Source of the DNA: JBPCNH01 sp051001455
GTDB lineage: Bacteria; Actinomycetota; CADDZG01; WHSQ01
DNA: 50,598 nucleotides
NCBI GenBank assembly: GCA_051001455.1
Contig: JBPCNH010000036.1
Span: 1-50,598 of the forward strand
Direction of reading: 5' to 3'
The position numbers were made by a program, and so were the translations under genes. Shown piece after piece: positions 7,512 through 15,959 of the stretch. Positions within the stretch are counted from its first letter, which is position 1. Every line of letters begins with the position of its first letter. The notes under the pieces were generated by a model. The model worked only from the letters and a program-made list of their open reading frames with translations. It was not told the origin of the DNA and ran no database searches.

Positions 7512-7794
7512 ACGGCGCCGCGAAGCTCGATTCATCGGATCAGGTGCTTGCTGGTCGTTGACCTGCTCCCTCAGTTGCACTCACCTGTCCATGAGCGCAC
7601 GATTGGAGGGCGTCGAAGACGCCGAGCGGCTCACGATCGAACCCGGCTCGGCCGATGACGCCCGACACCGCGTAGGTGACGACCGCGACTGGCTCGGGTC
7701 TCGGCTTCTGTACGGAGGAGCGTCGAGCTTCTGGGTGGAGGGCCGGGACAGGAAATGAGCGCCCCAGAGTTATTCGTTCCAGTGCGCTCGACTA

Positions 7795-8307
7795 TCAGAA
7801 CTTCTTCGGCTTGTAGGTCCAGCCCGCACCGGTCACTGCGTCCATCACCGGCTGCCGTAGGTCCGACCAGCTGAACTTGTATCCCTTCTCGTCGGCGCCG
7901 CCGGATGTGTGATGAGGTCCGAGCCATGCGATCACGTGCAGTACCTCGGTTCCGACATGCTGGCCGCGCTCCCAGTTCTTCGATCCCGAGATTGAATCGC
8001 CGAGTTCTGCCTGCGCGGTCGTTTTGTAGCAGAGACCGATGGCCTCGTTCTTGACCGGATCTAGCTTCACGCGGATCGCACGGTAGAGGTGTTCGTACTC
8101 CCCTCCATCGATGCCCGCCGACGCTACCTTCGCCGACCACGACACGACGACTTCGTCCTCGTCGTCGCGGACCTCGATGCCGCGTCCGGAGATCCCGTGT
8201 AGACGTGCTCTTACCTCTTGCTCAGAGGCGGGAGGTACGCCCTCGTCGGGGTCGGCCGCGGTAAGGATGCCGCGGCTCTTGCTCTTGATCTTGTCGAAGA
8301 AACCCAT
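7795..8307 (-). CDS. Hypothetical protein of unknown function
   Basis: The 170-residue frame begins MGFFDKIKSKSRGI, a soluble start seen in small actinobacterial hypothetical proteins, and has no signal peptide or membrane segment. It contains a segment with many acidic and glycine residues and a lysine-rich end (TYKPKKF). I do not recognise a domain. The coding call rests on composition and on the absence of a better frame. It is flanked by 283 bp on the VapC side and 292 bp on the protease side in which I see no gene. Confidence 0.6.
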   Translation of the reverse strand: MGFFDKIKSKSRGILTAADPDEGVPPASEQEVRARLHGISGRGIEVRDDEDEVVVSWSAKVASAGIDGGEYEHLYRAIRVKLDPVKNEAIGLCYKTTAQAELGDSISGSKNWERGQHVGTEVLHVIAWLGPHHTSGGADEKGYKFSWSDLRQPVMDAVTGAGWTYKPKKF

Positions 8308-8599
8308 CGCTCTGGGATATCAGAGCTTCGGCCGAATAACAATGCCCGCCGAGATGCCACAGATCGGGAGCTGTGGGTTGAGTTCGGGCTATCAACCGGA
8401 AACCTTCGCCGGCGGGGGTATGAGGGGCTTCCACGAGTCGAGCAGAGGCGGCGGGAGACGGAACTGACGACTGTAAGTTACTTCAAGCGTGAAGTGAACC
8501 TCCTGCACAGTTCATCAACACCCGCTCTTGGCCCACGTAGAACGGGTGGCTCATTAGCCAAAACTACATTCATTCACGTTCGAGGGGGGATTAGTCCCA

Positions 8600-9161
8600 A
8601 TGGATATCCTGAGGTTTCGAAAGGCGAAAGAGCTCGCTAGCATCGCAGCCGCTCTTGTATTGGCAATGGCATTTGTTCCATCGACTGCACAGGCACACCG
8701 CGGAGATCACGGCGGCAAGTGGGGAAGCAGACAGTACTCCTACTACATGAATCTCAACGGTCATACCTGGTATGCGGACAACGTCATCCGGCCCGCTGCC
8801 GGCAAATGGGGCAGCTACACGGGCTTCTCGATCTATGAAGGTTCAATCTCGAACGCGCCAGTTTCCGTCACGGTGAACCAATACGCGGCAGATTGGTACG
8901 GATCTGCATATCCCGGACCGAACAAAACCTGTTGCACCTACACCTACGGTGTCGTCAAGCTCAACCACAACCTTCTGCAAAAACATTTCAGAGCGACACA
9001 AAAAGACGACCGCAGTCCATGAAATGGGACATGTAATAGGGCTAAGCCACAATGACATAAAGAGCATCATGAACCGTTCCGACGTCGCCCTGTTCAACAC
9101 ATACGACATCGTCAATCCGCAGACCCACGATACGAGCGACATCCAGAACATTTACTACTAG
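8600..9161 (+). pseudogene. Secreted matrixin-like zinc metalloprotease, interrupted by a +1 frameshift
   Basis: The first frame (8600-9022) gives a signal peptide ending near STAQA and then a domain with GHTWYADNVIRPAAGKW. A second frame that becomes open from about 8949 carries AVHEMGHVIGLSHND, the metzincin zinc motif HExxHxxGxxH, and SIMNRSD as a plausible Met-turn, ending at 9161. The frames join if one A is removed from the A5 run at 8979-8983, giving a protein of about 187 residues. This is either a sequencing or assembly indel, a recent pseudogene, or frameshifting during expression. The region is AT-richer than its neighbours, suggesting transfer. A secreted protein gene follows. Confidence 0.75.
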
Positions 9162-9188
9162 ATCAGGGGCCACTCAAAGGAGATAAAG

Positions 9189-9815
9189 ATGAGAAAGTCC
9201 GCCCTAAGGATGGCAGGAATTGTCCTCGCGGTTGCAGTTGTCGCAACGGCTGCAACCGCCCTGTCTAAGAGCGATGGTTCAACAAGCGATCGGGAACAAC
9301 AGCGTCGAGCTACCTCTGATCAGTCTCTGCCCGTTCGGAATTTCCACGGCCTCTACTACCACACCGCGGAAAACATCCGTGGCTTGGCTAATAGTGCCGT
9401 CGCCGTTGTACATGCTGAAGCAACCGCGTCCAACCAAGAGCCGGGAGAGGATCCGGACCTGGTTTATACCCATCAGGAATTCAGGACCATCGAAGTCTTC
9501 CGGGGAGAGGTCGGTCCGGAGTTCACCGTTTTCTTGACCGGAGGTGTCGTTGAGGAAGGACCTAACGGGCCTTACCTACTCGAGGATGCAGAGAACCCAC
9601 AATACGAGCGCGGCAGCAACTACTTCCTCGTTCTCGCGCAGCATCCTTCGATACCGCATGAGTACGTAGCTATTGGGCCTAGCCAGGGACGGTATGAGAT
9701 AGTGAATGAGCGTTTGCAGGCGCTGCCCGCTGCCAAGAAGTTTGCCATTGAGTCCCGGTTTGACCGCATAACGATCCGGCAGGCGGTTGATCTATTGAAA
9801 GACTCTCGCCCCTAA
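9189..9815 (+). CDS. Secreted protein of unknown function downstream of the protease
   Basis: The 208-residue protein starts with a basic stretch and hydrophobic helix (GIVLAVAVVATAATAL), a probable signal peptide or anchor, followed by a soluble domain with ENIRGLANSAVAVVHAEA and TIEVFRGEVGPEFTVFLTGG. Proteins of this pattern, with a strand-rich domain that begins with a statement of expression or flux, occur as secreted hypotheticals in Gram-positives; no function is assigned. A strong Shine-Dalgarno, AAAGGAGATAAAG, precedes the ATG. It lies 27 bp after the protease frame and may be co-transcribed with it. Confidence 0.75.
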   Translation: MRKSALRMAGIVLAVAVVATAATALSKSDGSTSDREQQRRATSDQSLPVRNFHGLYYHTAENIRGLANSAVAVVHAEATASNQEPGEDPDLVYTHQEFRTIEVFRGEVGPEFTVFLTGGVVEEGPNGPYLLEDAENPQYERGSNYFLVLAQHPSIPHEYVAIGPSQGRYEIVNERLQALPAAKKFAIESRFDRITIRQAVDLLKDSRP

Positions 9816-10191
9816 GTCGCTCTGGATCAATTCCCGTTTGTAGGACGCTCCAGGGAAAGCAACCCAGGATGCAAGAACTGCTACGTGATCCAACCGAACG
9901 GCGGTCTCTATCTGGCGCCCGTTGATAGTCGGTAGTGTCGTTCGACCATGCTCAGCGGATCCACACTTTGGCAACTCCGACCGCTCAACAAGAGACTTGA
10001 ATAGTGCAAATCCTTGAGCCGCGTCATCCGTCATGCGATGGGAATGTCGATCGATGCAGCATCCAGGATGATTCCGAACGGACGGTCAAGGCGAGCACAT
10101 ATGACGGGCAAAGCAAGCCCATGATTGGCGGAACATTTCGAACACGGCACTCGTCTAAGAGTGACACAACCAAGGACGAAGGGAGGTCATC
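9816..10191 (+). other. 376-bp stretch without a supportable gene
   Basis: No frame here has a family match or a convincing start. A minus-strand frame of 80 codons overlaps the 3' end of the secreted-protein gene and looks like chance. The right end holds GAAGGGAGGTCATC, the ribosome binding site of the lipoprotein gene. Confidence 0.5.
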
Positions 10192-10647
10192 ATGAAGTTG
10201 ACCGTGCCATTATTGCTAGTTCTGTTGGTCACGGGGTGCGCCGCAGACTCCGAGGTCGCATCCCGCGAACCGCCGCTGGCTCAGCTAGTCGTCGAGAGGG
10301 TGCAGCCAGATGGACCGATCGCTATCGAAGGCAGCGTTTCCTTCGCTCGCATCGAGGGGTGGGACGGCTTGGTGGTGGCTGAAGAAGGTTTCGACGCGCC
10401 GGATCATGGCACCGATCTAGGTACCTCTGGCTACCCTTCCCAACTCGAACTCGAGCTGGAACCAGGGCCGTACACTTTGGTCTCGTACCAGCGTGCGTGC
10501 GACGGAACCTGCGACAGCCTCGACCCGGCGAACGATGACTACACGTGCCAACATCCGATCGAGGTCGAAAAAGGAAAGACCCTCAGCGCCCAGGTCCGGC
10601 TCTTCGATTCAGACTGCGAGATCGAGGTGGCCGTCATCTCTCCCTGA
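10192..10647 (+). CDS. Putative lipoprotein of unknown function
   Basis: The 151-residue protein begins with a lipoprotein signal peptide, KLTVPLLLVLLVTGCAAD, with a good lipobox LVTG-C at residues 13-17. The mature part is acidic, strand-rich and contains cysteines in RACDGTCDSLDP, TCQHP and DSDCEIEV that could form disulphides. AGGGAGGTC before the ATG is a good ribosome binding site. I do not recognise the domain. Confidence 0.72.
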   Translation: MKLTVPLLLVLLVTGCAADSEVASREPPLAQLVVERVQPDGPIAIEGSVSFARIEGWDGLVVAEEGFDAPDHGTDLGTSGYPSQLELELEPGPYTLVSYQRACDGTCDSLDPANDDYTCQHPIEVEKGKTLSAQVRLFDSDCEIEVAVISP

Positions 10648-10850
10648 GAGATTCCCGACTCATGAACTGCCCGCGCATCTGGTGGTCACCCTCCGCGAGG
10701 GACCCTGCACGGTGTACCGAACAGCACGCCTGCCAGTATGCCGACCAGAGGTGATGGCACGAGTCCAGCGTAGATGTTGGGCCCTACCAGCCCGATCAGT
10801 GTTGGGCCTCCAGACCGCCGGGGTCTGGGGTCGTAGCCGGGAGGGGCGTA

Positions 10851-11105
10851 CTAGATGGTGCAACCGAGCGGGAAAAGAAGGACCGTGCTGCCTGGCGACT
10901 TCCGTCTGTTGAAGCCGGCGACCTGTGTCGCGTGAGATGCCTGCAGCATGATCATCAGTTGGATGTTCAGCGAGTAGTGATGGAACTTTGCCGCGACCTT
11001 CAACATGCGCTGCCAGTCGTCGCCGGAGACGATGGACTCGACTGCTTGGGTGAGACGGTCGTGCGCCTCCTGGAGCCGATCGGGTTTGGTTGCGGTGCCG
11101 GGCAT
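10851..11105 (-). pseudogene. Truncated ArdC-like antirestriction / ssDNA-binding protein
   Basis: From ATG 11105, preceded by a very strong ribosome binding site (GGAAGGAGG), the first 60 residues match the N-terminal ArdC-like ssDNA-binding domain: LQEAHDRLTQAVESIVSG, DDWQRMLKVAAKFHHYS, NIQLMIMLQ, ATQVAGFNRR. Intact members continue for 200 or more residues with a conserved glycine-rich segment; here the frame ends after about 84 residues in unrelated sequence. ArdC-type proteins belong to plasmids and conjugative elements, so this remnant supports a mobile origin for the region. Confidence 0.7.
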
Positions 11106-11560
11106 CGAGGGCCTCCTTCCAGTGACGCTCTCCCCGCCCCGGGGGTTGGCTTTGGGCCGCGAGCCCTGGGTCGTGTCGAGGGACGGGGAGAGAAGTCGTC
11201 CTGTCCGTCGCCGCTTGCTCATTGTTCGGCCCTCATGGGGCTTGTTCCTAAAGGCGGTGGCGGGCCCCGGCGCGTCAGGAGCGACGTCACTCATGAAGGC
11301 CTTGAAACAGGCCCGCGCGCAGGGCCGTCTCCTGACGCTCACCGAGGAGCTGCAGTTCGGTTCTACGCGAACCGCTGGTGGTAATGGTGGACCAATGAGC
11401 GCGCAGCGTGCGGTTGACGCTGGAGCGCTCACCGCTTCCTAGGTCCGGCAGGCAGAAGCCGTCGACCGAAGAGCGAACCGAGAGGCCATGATGAATAGGA
11501 GAAAGCATCCGGCGACTGCGCAGCGAAGGAAGACCCGTCGCTGGCATTAGAGTCTCGAAC
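11106..11560 (-). other. 455-bp stretch without a supportable gene
   Basis: Several GC-rich frames are open on both strands, but none resembles a protein family, and the longest is an upstream extension of the ArdC remnant with low-complexity arginine/proline content. I see no RNA gene or clear repeat. Confidence 0.4.
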
Positions 11561-11755
11561 ATGGGTGATACTCACGACCAACCGGACAACTGCGCAGGCT
11601 GCGGCCGCGAGCTAGCTCCCCAGAATCCCCCTCGCGACCCGTGCCCTGATTGTGGAGGCACGGCACGCATCATGAATGCGAGCATCGAATTCACCGCAGA
11701 ATCTTCGCCGCAGGCGGATGCACAGGTCATCAAACCCATCCTGGATGTCCAATAG
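11561..11755 (+). CDS. Small zinc-ribbon-like protein
   Basis: The 64-residue product contains two Cys pairs, CAGCGREL and CPDCGG, typical of a rubredoxin-like or zinc-ribbon knuckle, then TARIMNASIEF. Similar short ribbon proteins with longer tails occur in Actinobacteria, so this one may be truncated by whatever disrupted the region. It overlaps the 3' end of the broken merR on the opposite strand, and only one of the two is likely to be intact. No ribosome binding site is evident. Confidence 0.5.
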   Translation: MGDTHDQPDNCAGCGRELAPQNPPRDPCPDCGGTARIMNASIEFTAESSPQADAQVIKPILDVQ

Positions 11756-11957
11756 CTCTTTGATCTCGGCCAATCTGAGGCCCATATCTTGCGCTGCTCG
11801 TATGAACTTGACCCGCTGCGGAGCCGTCGTGTCGTACTCGCGATAGCCCGCTGGGGACCGGGGCGGATGGGGGCAGCAGGCCCTCTTTCTCGTAGAAACG
11901 GACGGCGTCGGGAGAGATGCCGCACTGGTCGGCGACTTGGGACACTCGAAGGCTCAT
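11612..11957 (-). pseudogene. MerR-family regulator, frameshifted
   Basis: ATG 11957 opens a classic MerR start: RVSQVADQCGISPDAVRFYE, then KEGLLPPSAPVPSG. At about 11845-11850 the frame shifts; the next frame continues correctly with YREYDTTAPQRVKFIRAAQ, DMGLRLAEIKELLDIQDG and FDDL before running to a stop at 11612. A single extra G in the run of the codon after SG accounts for it. The cysteine in DDLCIRLR would lie near the usual metal-binding loop. The promoter just upstream is intact, which suggests recent damage or an assembly error. Confidence 0.75.
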
Positions 11958-11964
11958 GCGAGCA

Positions 11965-11995
11965 AGGTAAACCTTGGAGTGAGCTCCAAGGTCAA
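11965..11995 (-). promoter_or_regulatory. MerR-type promoter and operator with 19-bp spacer
   Basis: On the minus strand TTGACC (-35; 11995-11990) and TTACCT (-10; 11970-11965) are separated by 19 bp. A perfect inverted repeat ACCTTGGAG-4-CTCCAAGGT (11971-11992) fills the spacer. The overlong spacer with a dyad inside it is the hallmark of promoters untwisted by MerR-family activators. It fires into the broken merR itself, and the -10 lies only 7 bp from the ATG. Confidence 0.85.
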
Positions 11996-12039
11996 GCGCT
12001 ATCTCACCGGCATGCCGGCCCCCGTAGGGTAGGCCGCCC

Positions 12040-13542
12040 ATGGCCAATGATCGTGTCACGGCTCCAGGCTTGAGCGCAGGCGCTGCCGGCACACTTGTTT
12101 TCGTTGCGTCGGGCGCGGTCCTCGTACTCGAGATTCTGAGCTTGCGTTTGGTCGCTCCTTATCTCGGGCTGACCCTGCAGACCAGTACGGCGATCATTGG
12201 TTTCGCGCTCGCCGCCATAGCAGCAGGCGCATGGGTGGGGGGCTGGGTTGCTGACCACGTGCCCTCACAAAGATTGTTGGGTCCGGTCTTGCTCGCGGCC
12301 GGCGTAGCCGTGTTGTTCGTCGGGCCGCTGGTGCGGTGGACGGGCGAGCAGGTCCGCGGCGGTGATGTTTCCGCCGTGCTGCTAATGGCGGCGCTTGCGG
12401 TCTTCATCCCTGCGTCTCTGTTGTCCGCGGTGACGCCGATGGTGGTGAAACTGCGGTTGGCCACCCTCTCGGAGACCGGAGCGGTGGTCGGCCGCCTCTC
12501 CGGCATCGCTACGTTGGGGGCGTTGGTCGCTACTTTCACTACCGGTTTCCTGTTGGTCGCGGCCATGCCCACCAGCGCCATCCTGTTGGCACTTGGAGGA
12601 ACGCTGATCCTCATAGGCGCGGTCTTGACCATCCGTTTCCGAGGTGTCGCTGCGGTGGCCGGCTCACTGGCAGTGGCCGTCCTCGGCGTGGCCTCCGTCG
12701 CGGCTACACCTACGCCGTGCGACGTCGAAACCGCGTACCACTGCGCCCGGATCGTTGTCGACGACGCCCGGCCCACGGGTCGCACGCTAGAGCTCGACAC
12801 CTTGCGGCACTCGTACGTCGACCTTGCGGACCCCACCCACCTCGAGTTCTCCTACATCCGGGGTATCGCCTCTGTGGTCGACGCTGCCCTACCGGGAACC
12901 GCCATCCGGGCTCTGCATCTCGGAGGAGGTGGCTTGACGTTTCCGCGTTACCTGGCGGCCACACGCCCGGATAGTCAGAACCTCGTGCTCGAGATCGATG
13001 GGGGCGTTGTCGACCTCGATACGACCCGGTTGGGTTTGCAACTCGGTGAAGAGGTCGCGGTCCGGGTGCAGGACGCCCGCGCGGGCTTGGCTGCAGAGGC
13101 GGCATCTAGCCGCGATGTCGTTGTGGGAGATGCCTTCGGAGGCTTGACCGTGCCCTGGCACCTAACCACGCGCGAGGCCGTCGCGGAGGTGCGTCGCGTG
13201 TTGACTCCGGACGGTCTCTACCTCGTTAACGTCATCGATTATCCGCCGGCGCGTTTCGCGCGCGCCGAGGTCGCAACGATCGCCGACGTCTTCCCTTATG
13301 TCGCTTTATTGGCGCGCCCCTTGGTTTTCACCGGGGTCGATGGCGGGAATCTCGTCATTGTGGCTTCGGATCGGCCATTGCCGGTCGAGGAGGTGGAGGC
13401 GCAGTTGTCGGAGCGTGCTCCCGAATTGGATCTGTTGACGGTACCCGCTGGGATCTCGGCCTTCGTCGGAGATGCGCGGGTGGTCCTCACCGACGACTTC
13501 GCACCGGTGGACCAACTGGTCACCCCCTATTCAGCACGCTGA
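12040..13542 (+). CDS. Membrane-fused spermidine synthase-like protein
   Basis: The 500-residue protein has an N-terminal half of about seven hydrophobic helices (VASGAVLVLEILSLRLVAPY, AIIGFALAAIAAGAWVGGWV, LLMAALAVFIPASLLSAVTP) and a C-terminal Rossmann methyltransferase-like domain of the polyamine synthase fold: IRALHLGGGGLTFPRYL for the cofactor loop, LVLEIDGGVVDL, DVVVGDAFGG and VRRVLTPDGLYLVNVID. Fused proteins of this type occur in many bacteria and few have been tested; aminopropyl transfer is not proven. It starts 83 bp from the divergent merR and could have been its neighbour target. Confidence 0.85.
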   Translation: MANDRVTAPGLSAGAAGTLVFVASGAVLVLEILSLRLVAPYLGLTLQTSTAIIGFALAAIAAGAWVGGWVADHVPSQRLLGPVLLAAGVAVLFVGPLVRWTGEQVRGGDVSAVLLMAALAVFIPASLLSAVTPMVVKLRLATLSETGAVVGRLSGIATLGALVATFTTGFLLVAAMPTSAILLALGGTLILIGAVLTIRFRGVAAVAGSLAVAVLGVASVAATPTPCDVETAYHCARIVVDDARPTGRTLELDTLRHSYVDLADPTHLEFSYIRGIASVVDAALPGTAIRALHLGGGGLTFPRYLAATRPDSQNLVLEIDGGVVDLDTTRLGLQLGEEVAVRVQDARAGLAAEAASSRDVVVGDAFGGLTVPWHLTTREAVAEVRRVLTPDGLYLVNVIDYPPARFARAEVATIADVFPYVALLARPLVFTGVDGGNLVIVASDRPLPVEEVEAQLSERAPELDLLTVPAGISAFVGDARVVLTDDFAPVDQLVTPYSAR

Positions 13543-13601
13543 ATGGCCGCCTTGGAGAACAACACGTTCATCAAGATCGAGAGCGTCGATGAGGAGACGC
13601 G

Positions 13602-13745
13602 GTGACCGGCGCCCTGAACCTCTATGCGACCAAAGACCGGGCTTTCGATGAAACATCCCAACGGGTGGGGGAGATCTTCTCCCGCCAGGTGACGATCGCA
13701 TTGCGGAACGCGCGCACCTACTCGGCCGCTCAGCGTCTTGCCTGA
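13602..13745 (+). pseudogene. C-terminal fragment of a GAF domain
   Basis: From GTG 13602 the frame reads VTGALNLYATKDRAFDE, then QRVGEIFSRQVTIALRNART, matching the last third of GAF domains in actinobacterial GAF or GAF-ANTAR regulators. It begins just after a stop codon and ends at TGA without the ANTAR or kinase part. No start signal is visible. It is a gene scrap, probably a recombination remnant at the end of the island. Confidence 0.65.
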
Positions 13746-13901
13746 TCGTTACCGCTCTACCGAGCTCGAAGTCGATCTCTAGGGGGACACTCCGAGCACC
13801 ACACTTCATTGCCCCGCGGAACCGGGCCGCAGACCTTGCATCAGAGGACTTGCCCTGCTGAGATACAGGCTCAGTAACCGACAGATAACGAAGGGGGTTC
13901 C

Positions 13902-14684
13902 ATGGTTCTGGGGACGGCGAACGTAAAGGTGTACCGGATCGCAGCGGTGATCGCCGCTGTGGTTGTCGGGGTGGCGATGTTCGGACTACTAGCGATGGTC
14001 GGCGGGTTCACCGAGCAGCCGCCCGAGAGGGCGCCTCACAGCGTCCACGACGTGGGCTGGGGAGTCATGGCAGGGCTGTTCCTCACCGTCGCCTGGTTGA
14101 TGCAGTTGAAGGATCCCGCCCGCAAGGTGGCGTTGCTCCAGCTGCAGATTTTGACCGCTGTCATGTTGGTGGTGGTTTCGGGCGTCACGGGTGAGCTCCT
14201 CAACCCGTTCACGCTGACGATCGTCATTCTCGTCGCCGTCACCGCTTACTTCCACCCCGCTCGAGATCGCCTGACGCACCTCGGCGACTCTTTCAGCCCG
14301 GTCCTTGCCGGCCTCTCGCTACTCGCACTCGTCTTGTTCGCGAAGTACGGCTGGGACCAGATGGGCCTTCAGCGGGATGCCGGTCCATTAGATGAACACG
14401 GTGAGGAGCTGCACTACGCGACGATGGCGCTGGTTGCGTTCGGTGTCCCTCTGGCCGGCCTGCTCGTATCTCGTCGTACGGCCGGGTGGCGACAGGCGGG
14501 ATGGCTGGTGGGTCTCGGCCTGGTGTTACTCGGGATCGTGAGCCTCATGTTCGACAGCAAACTGGGAGCGCTCGGAGACGCCTGGGCTTTCGCAGCGTTA
14601 GCGGGGGGCGTTTTGTTCCTGGTTGCCGTCGAGATCGAGAGACGGGGGGTGCCTGCGACGGCGGCTCCAGATCCGGCAACCTGA
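13902..14684 (+). CDS. Multi-pass membrane protein of unknown function
   Basis: The 260-residue protein has about seven hydrophobic segments, including AAVIAAVVVGVAMFGLLAMV, VMAGLFLTVAWLMQL, ILTAVMLVVVSGVTGELL and a final VLFLVAVEI. Histidines in APHSVHDVGWG and EELHYATM face predicted membrane boundaries and could bind haem or metal, but no family is recognised. GAAGGGGGTTCC before the ATG is a good ribosome binding site. A strong hairpin follows 19 bp after the stop. Confidence 0.75.
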   Translation: MVLGTANVKVYRIAAVIAAVVVGVAMFGLLAMVGGFTEQPPERAPHSVHDVGWGVMAGLFLTVAWLMQLKDPARKVALLQLQILTAVMLVVVSGVTGELLNPFTLTIVILVAVTAYFHPARDRLTHLGDSFSPVLAGLSLLALVLFAKYGWDQMGLQRDAGPLDEHGEELHYATMALVAFGVPLAGLLVSRRTAGWRQAGWLVGLGLVLLGIVSLMFDSKLGALGDAWAFAALAGGVLFLVAVEIERRGVPATAAPDPAT

Positions 14685-14702
14685 TCGATCGAGCGCCAGC
14701 GC

Positions 14703-14732
14703 GAAGGGCCCGGTCCTGGGACCGGGCCCTTC
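14703..14732 (+). terminator. Strong hairpin after the membrane protein gene
   Basis: GAAGGGCCCGGTCC (14703-14716) and GGACCGGGCCCTTC (14719-14732) are perfect complements with a 2-nt gap. The following GTCGTGTTCG is only weakly T-rich, so termination may be of the non-canonical GC-rich type. It also lies between the converging membrane gene and the small minus-strand gene. Confidence 0.75.
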
Positions 14733-14751
14733 GTCGTGTTCGAGGGAACAG

Positions 14752-14823
14752 CTACACCATGCGGGCGATCACGATGATTAGGATCACTGCGATCAGCACC
14801 CAGATCCAGACAGGGATGTTCAT
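14752..14823 (-). CDS. Very small single-span membrane protein (23 residues)
   Basis: Minus-strand ATG 14823 is preceded by GGGGGAGGAGGAAG, an excellent ribosome binding site. The frame reads MNIPVWIWVLIAVILIIVIA followed by RMV and a stop. The combination of a strong initiation site and an almost purely hydrophobic peptide supports a genuine membrane microprotein. Function unknown. Confidence 0.6.
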   Translation of the reverse strand: MNIPVWIWVLIAVILIIVIARMV

Positions 14824-14949
14824 CTTCCTCCTCCCCCAATGAAGCAACTTGACCTGTCGCTGAGGGTACCTCGCGAAGGCTTGTCTCCGGCGGTTGCTCT
14901 GCCCCAAACGGGGGAAAAGACAAAGCAATCCGATGGGGAGGGAGGAACC

Positions 14950-14976
14950 ATGACGAAGGATCAGCGACCTAGGTGA
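14950..14976 (+). CDS. Eight-codon leader reading frame coupled to the diiron enzyme gene
   Basis: GGGAGGAACC is followed by ATG and the codons for MTKDQRPR, with TGA overlapping the GTG of the next gene (GTGA, 14973-14976). The ribosome binding site belongs to this mini-frame, so the next gene is probably reached by reinitiation. It may simply be a coupling device. Confidence 0.5.
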   Translation: MTKDQRPR

Positions 14977-15959
14977 TCGACAGGGTCATGTCGCTGCCGC
15001 CTGCGCGCGGTCCTCTCAGCGACCACGTGATCGCGGCCCTCGGGTCCTCACTGCACCCGATCGAGGGCCATCCCGAGGTCGCCAGCGGCGATGCTCTGGC
15101 CGACGACGACTTCCAGCTGGCGTTGTATCTCTGTTACGAGCTCCACTACACCTCCATCCGGGGAGTGGACGCGCGCTGGGAATGGGAGCCATCGCTGCTC
15201 GGATTCCGGCGCCGGTTGGAGGATCGCTTCGAGAAGGAGCTCTCCGCTCGGGTGCCCGAACCGTTGGGCACGGTCGGTATAACCGACGAGCTCAGATCAC
15301 TCGCGGCAGCCGACGGGACGGTCTCGTTGAGTAGGTACCTTGAAGAGGAGCCGTCGTTGGAGCGCTTCAAGGAGTTCGTCGTGCATCGTTCGGCATACCA
15401 GCTGAAGGAAGCAGATCCCCATTCCTGGGTCCTACCGAGGTTGGGCGGCAAAGCCAAAGCCGCCCTTGTCGAGATCCAAGCCGACGAGTACGGCGGAGGG
15501 CGCGCCGAAGCCATGCACGCGGTCCTCTTCGCCGCTTCGATGTCGGCGCTGGATTTAGACGCGCGTTACGGCGCGTACCTGGATCGGATCCCGGGGATCA
15601 CGCTGGCTGGGGTGAACCTGATGTCGATGTTCGGATTGCAGCGGCGCTGGCGCGGCGCTGTGGTCGGGCATCTGGCTCTGTTCGAGATGAGCTCCACCGA
15701 ACCAAACCGTCGTTACGGGAACGCCTTGAGGAAACTTGGTTACGGTCCCGAGGCGACGCGCTTTTACGATGAGCATGTTGAAGCGGATGCCGTTCACGAG
15801 GCGATCGCCGCCTACGATCTCGCCGGCTCGCTGGCCGAGGAGGAGCCCGGCGTCGCGCCCGACATCTCTTTCGGGGCGCGGTGTCTCATGTATCTCGAGG
15901 ATCTGTGGGCCGAGCAGATGATAGGCGCGTGGAGCGCCGGCCGGTCCTCCCTGTTATGA
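14973..15959 (+). CDS. Iron-containing redox enzyme, haem-oxygenase-like diiron oxidase family
   Basis: The 328-residue protein belongs to the haem-oxygenase-like superfamily with a dinuclear iron site. Candidate ligands fall in the expected order: YLCYELHYTSI (Glu/His of helix 1), ALVEIQADEYGGG (E/D with following Glu), HLALFEMSS (His, Glu) and DEHVEADAVHE (His, Asp/His). Relatives oxidise amino-acid-derived or fatty substrates; the substrate here is unknown. It is followed immediately by a glycosyltransferase with overlapping stop/start (ATGA) and near a CDGSH gene that can supply Fe-S or redox partner function. GTG start at 14973 is coupled to a leader frame. Confidence 0.82.
   Translation: MIDRVMSLPPARGPLSDHVIAALGSSLHPIEGHPEVASGDALADDDFQLALYLCYELHYTSIRGVDARWEWEPSLLGFRRRLEDRFEKELSARVPEPLGTVGITDELRSLAAADGTVSLSRYLEEEPSLERFKEFVVHRSAYQLKEADPHSWVLPRLGGKAKAALVEIQADEYGGGRAEAMHAVLFAASMSALDLDARYGAYLDRIPGITLAGVNLMSMFGLQRRWRGAVVGHLALFEMSSTEPNRRYGNALRKLGYGPEATRFYDEHVEADAVHEAIAAYDLAGSLAEEEPGVAPDISFGARCLMYLEDLWAEQMIGAWSAGRSSLL

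Noticed and set aside
9792..10034. An 80-codon minus-strand frame
   Set aside because: It overlaps the secreted-protein gene end, has no family resemblance and no start signals.
10851..11432. A longer 193-residue minus-strand protein over the ArdC fragment
   Set aside because: The first 109 residues are low-complexity Arg/Pro with no homology; the strong ribosome binding site marks ATG 11105 as the real start.
1..13900. A complete prophage or IS element
   Set aside because: No transposase, integrase, capsid or lysis gene was found in this stretch; only remnants and toxin genes are visible.
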